Assembly (NCBI GenBank): GCA_964654355.1
Contig: CAZZIQ010000016.1
Span: 1 to 22,836, forward strand
Direction: 5' to 3'
Origin: CAZZIQ01 sp964654355
Lineage (GTDB): Bacteria; Pseudomonadota; Gammaproteobacteria; GCF-002020875
Length of the DNA: 22,836 nt
Part shown: positions 21,681-22,836 of the stretch, piece after piece
Numbering within the stretch: the first letter of the stretch is position 1
Layout: the number at the start of each line of letters is the position of its first letter
Notes under the pieces: model-generated
Databases searched by the model: none
What the model was told of the DNA's origin: nothing
What the model saw: only the letters and a program-made list of their open reading frames with translations
Position numbers and translations under genes: made by a program

Positions 21681-22544
21681 TTAATGCATCGCCGCAAACA
21701 TCTTGCGGCGATACTTTTGCGTCATCGGATCTTCCGATCCGAGTAGATCAAATAGCGCGAGTAGCGATTGACGCCCAGCGTCGTCGCCCCACGCACGATC
21801 GCGCATCATCAGGCCGATGAGGCCCTCCATGCCGGCCTCAAGGTCGCCTTCAACCACCTTCCACGCAGCGAGCTGATACCGTGCTTCGCTGTCCTTGGGG
21901 TTGGCGGCGAGGCGCGCTTCTAATACCGGTGGTTCATCTGCATCTTTGATCGCCATGGCAAAGCGCACGCGTCCTGCAATCGCTTTCATTTCAGGGGCCT
22001 CGCGTTCGTCCGGTGGCAGGCTGCCCAGTACGGCATCAACCTCATCAAAATCACCTTTGTGGAACATCAGGGTGATGAGGTCTTGGCGAATCCGTTTGTT
22101 GTTTGGGTCTTCGGCATTGGCTTGTTTCAACATCGCCATTGCGCCGTCGATGTCGCCTTGTTGAGCGAGCTGCATGGCGTGTTCACGCGTGTTGTCGGAT
22201 GCGCGTGCGACATGTCGGTCGAGGATTTCACGGATCGCACCAGCAGGCTGCGCACCCATGAATTCATCCACAATGCGACCTTCTTTAAAGATCTTCACCG
22301 TTGGCACGCTACGCGCGCCGAACTGAGTGGCCAGTGGTTGATTCTCATCGACGTTGACCTTGGCGAGGATGAAGCCGCCGGCGTATTCCTCAGCCAGCTG
22401 TTCCACCACCGGCATCAACATCTTGCATGGCCCACACCACGGCGCCCAGAAGTCGACCATGACCGGTACGGACATCGAGGCCTCGACCACGGCCTCGCCG
22501 AAGTTTTCTTGGTTGACGTCAACGATGTAGGGTGAATCTGCCAT
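21681..22544 (-). CDS. cnoX: Thioredoxin-TPR co-chaperone CnoX (YbbN type)
   Basis: CnoX is a cytosolic holdase with redox protection that delivers clients to GroEL or DnaK. The 287-residue product (E. coli about 284) has an N-terminal thioredoxin domain (residues 1-110) with WCGPC (Cys37 and Cys40) and the cis-proline SVPT (Pro80). A TPR-like helical part follows (about 118-287), with QQGDIDGAMAMLKQANAEDPNN and NPKDSEARYQLAAWKVVEGDLEAGM as repeat units. E. coli CnoX has lost the resolving CGPC motif; this protein keeps a full one, as reported for Caulobacter CnoX, so it may have reductase activity. AGGA lies upstream of the ATG. It is 26 nt after mutS on the same strand. Confidence 0.9.
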   Translation of the reverse strand: MADSPYIVDVNQENFGEAVVEASMSVPVMVDFWAPWCGPCKMLMPVVEQLAEEYAGGFILAKVNVDENQPLATQFGARSVPTVKIFKEGRIVDEFMGAQPAGAIREILDRHVARASDNTREHAMQLAQQGDIDGAMAMLKQANAEDPNNKRIRQDLITLMFHKGDFDEVDAVLGSLPPDEREAPEMKAIAGRVRFAMAIKDADEPPVLEARLAANPKDSEARYQLAAWKVVEGDLEAGMEGLIGLMMRDRAWGDDAGRQSLLALFDLLGSEDPMTQKYRRKMFAAMH

Positions 22545-22570
22545 GAAAAAGTCCTAAGAAAGAGAAGTAA

Positions 22571-22836
22571 TTAGAGTTTGGATTCGAGATCTTTTAAGCG
22601 ATAGAGCAATTCAAGCGCATCGCGCGGAGTGAGTGCATCCGGATCGACATCGCGCACAGCCAGGCGCAAGGCCTGACTTGGGTCAAACAAGGACAACTGC
22701 GGTGCAGTCGACTCGGATTCACGCGTCGTGGTTTTTGTCGGATGCTCGTCGATCACCTCGGCAATGTGCTGCGCTGCCGCTTGTTTTTCAAGCGCATGCA
22801 GGCGTTCACGGGCATAGCTCAGCACCGATTTCGGCA
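22571..22836 (-). CDS. mutS: DNA mismatch repair protein MutS (C-terminal end only)
   Basis: Only the last 87 codons or so lie in the window; the rest is beyond the right edge. The frame is open to the edge (PKSVLSYARERLHALEKQ). It shows the MutS tail pattern: an RERLHALE helix, a variable linker with QLSLFDPS, and the end motif LTPRDALELLYRLKDLES, which forms the C-terminal dimer/tetramer region. MutS recognises mismatches in DNA. The stop is 26 nt before the cnoX start, suggesting mutS-cnoX co-transcription. The missing ATPase domain prevents any check of its catalytic state. Confidence 0.93.
   Translation of the reverse strand, partial: PKSVLSYARERLHALEKQAAAQHIAEVIDEHPTKTTTRESESTAPQLSLFDPSQALRLAVRDVDPDALTPRDALELLYRLKDLESKL

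Overview
The window is about 22.8 kb of bacterial chromosome, densely packed with housekeeping genes. The protein sequences and gene order point to a gammaproteobacterium outside the Enterobacterales. Supporting signs are rpsF-rpsR followed by a DUF2232-type membrane gene and rplI with no priB, the ypjD/yfjD pair divergent from ffh, ffh followed by rpsP-rimM-trmD-rplS, and xerD next to dsbC. I cannot name a genus from the sequence alone.

Layout. Positions 1-3711 (minus strand) hold glycolate oxidase, glcD-glcE-glcF, with glcF cut by the left edge. Positions 3819-6216 (plus) are a ribosomal-protein operon, rpsF-rpsR-DUF2232 gene-rplI, with a clear promoter and a strong terminator. Positions 6255-8690 are an accessory insert between rplI and dnaB: a D-lactate dehydrogenase gene facing a two-gene minus-strand operon. 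That operon encodes a helix-turn-helix/coiled-coil protein and a ferredoxin-reductase-like protein with an intact [2Fe-2S] domain but altered FAD and NAD motifs. Positions 8691-9009 are a 319-bp intergenic region full of dyads and possible alternative RNA folds. Positions 9010-12917 (plus) hold dnaB, alr and radA. A large branched inverted repeat (12943-13046) separates radA from the minus-strand pair ypjD-yfjD. Positions 15205-19336 (plus) hold ffh, rpsP, rimM, trmD, a small unknown secreted protein and rplS, with a promoter plus attenuator-like hairpin before rpsP and a terminator after rplS. Positions 19384-21560 (plus) hold ogt, xerD and dsbC. A palindromic intergenic repeat follows, then minus-strand cnoX and the 3' end of mutS, cut by the right edge.

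Most genes serve translation (S6, S18, L9, S16, L19, RimM, TrmD), membrane protein targeting (Ffh), replication, recombination and repair (DnaB, RadA, XerD, Ogt, MutS), cell-wall precursor supply (Alr) and thiol/chaperone quality control (DsbC, CnoX). Glycolate oxidase and LdhA are the metabolic cargo. I see no tRNA, rRNA, CRISPR array, insertion sequence or prophage.

The least ordinary parts are the reductase-like pseudo-flavoenzyme with its DNA-binding partner, the structured region before dnaB, the secreted protein inside the trmD-rplS block, three kinds of intergenic inverted repeat, and several genes whose -10-like hexamers sit so close to the ATG that leaderless transcripts are possible.
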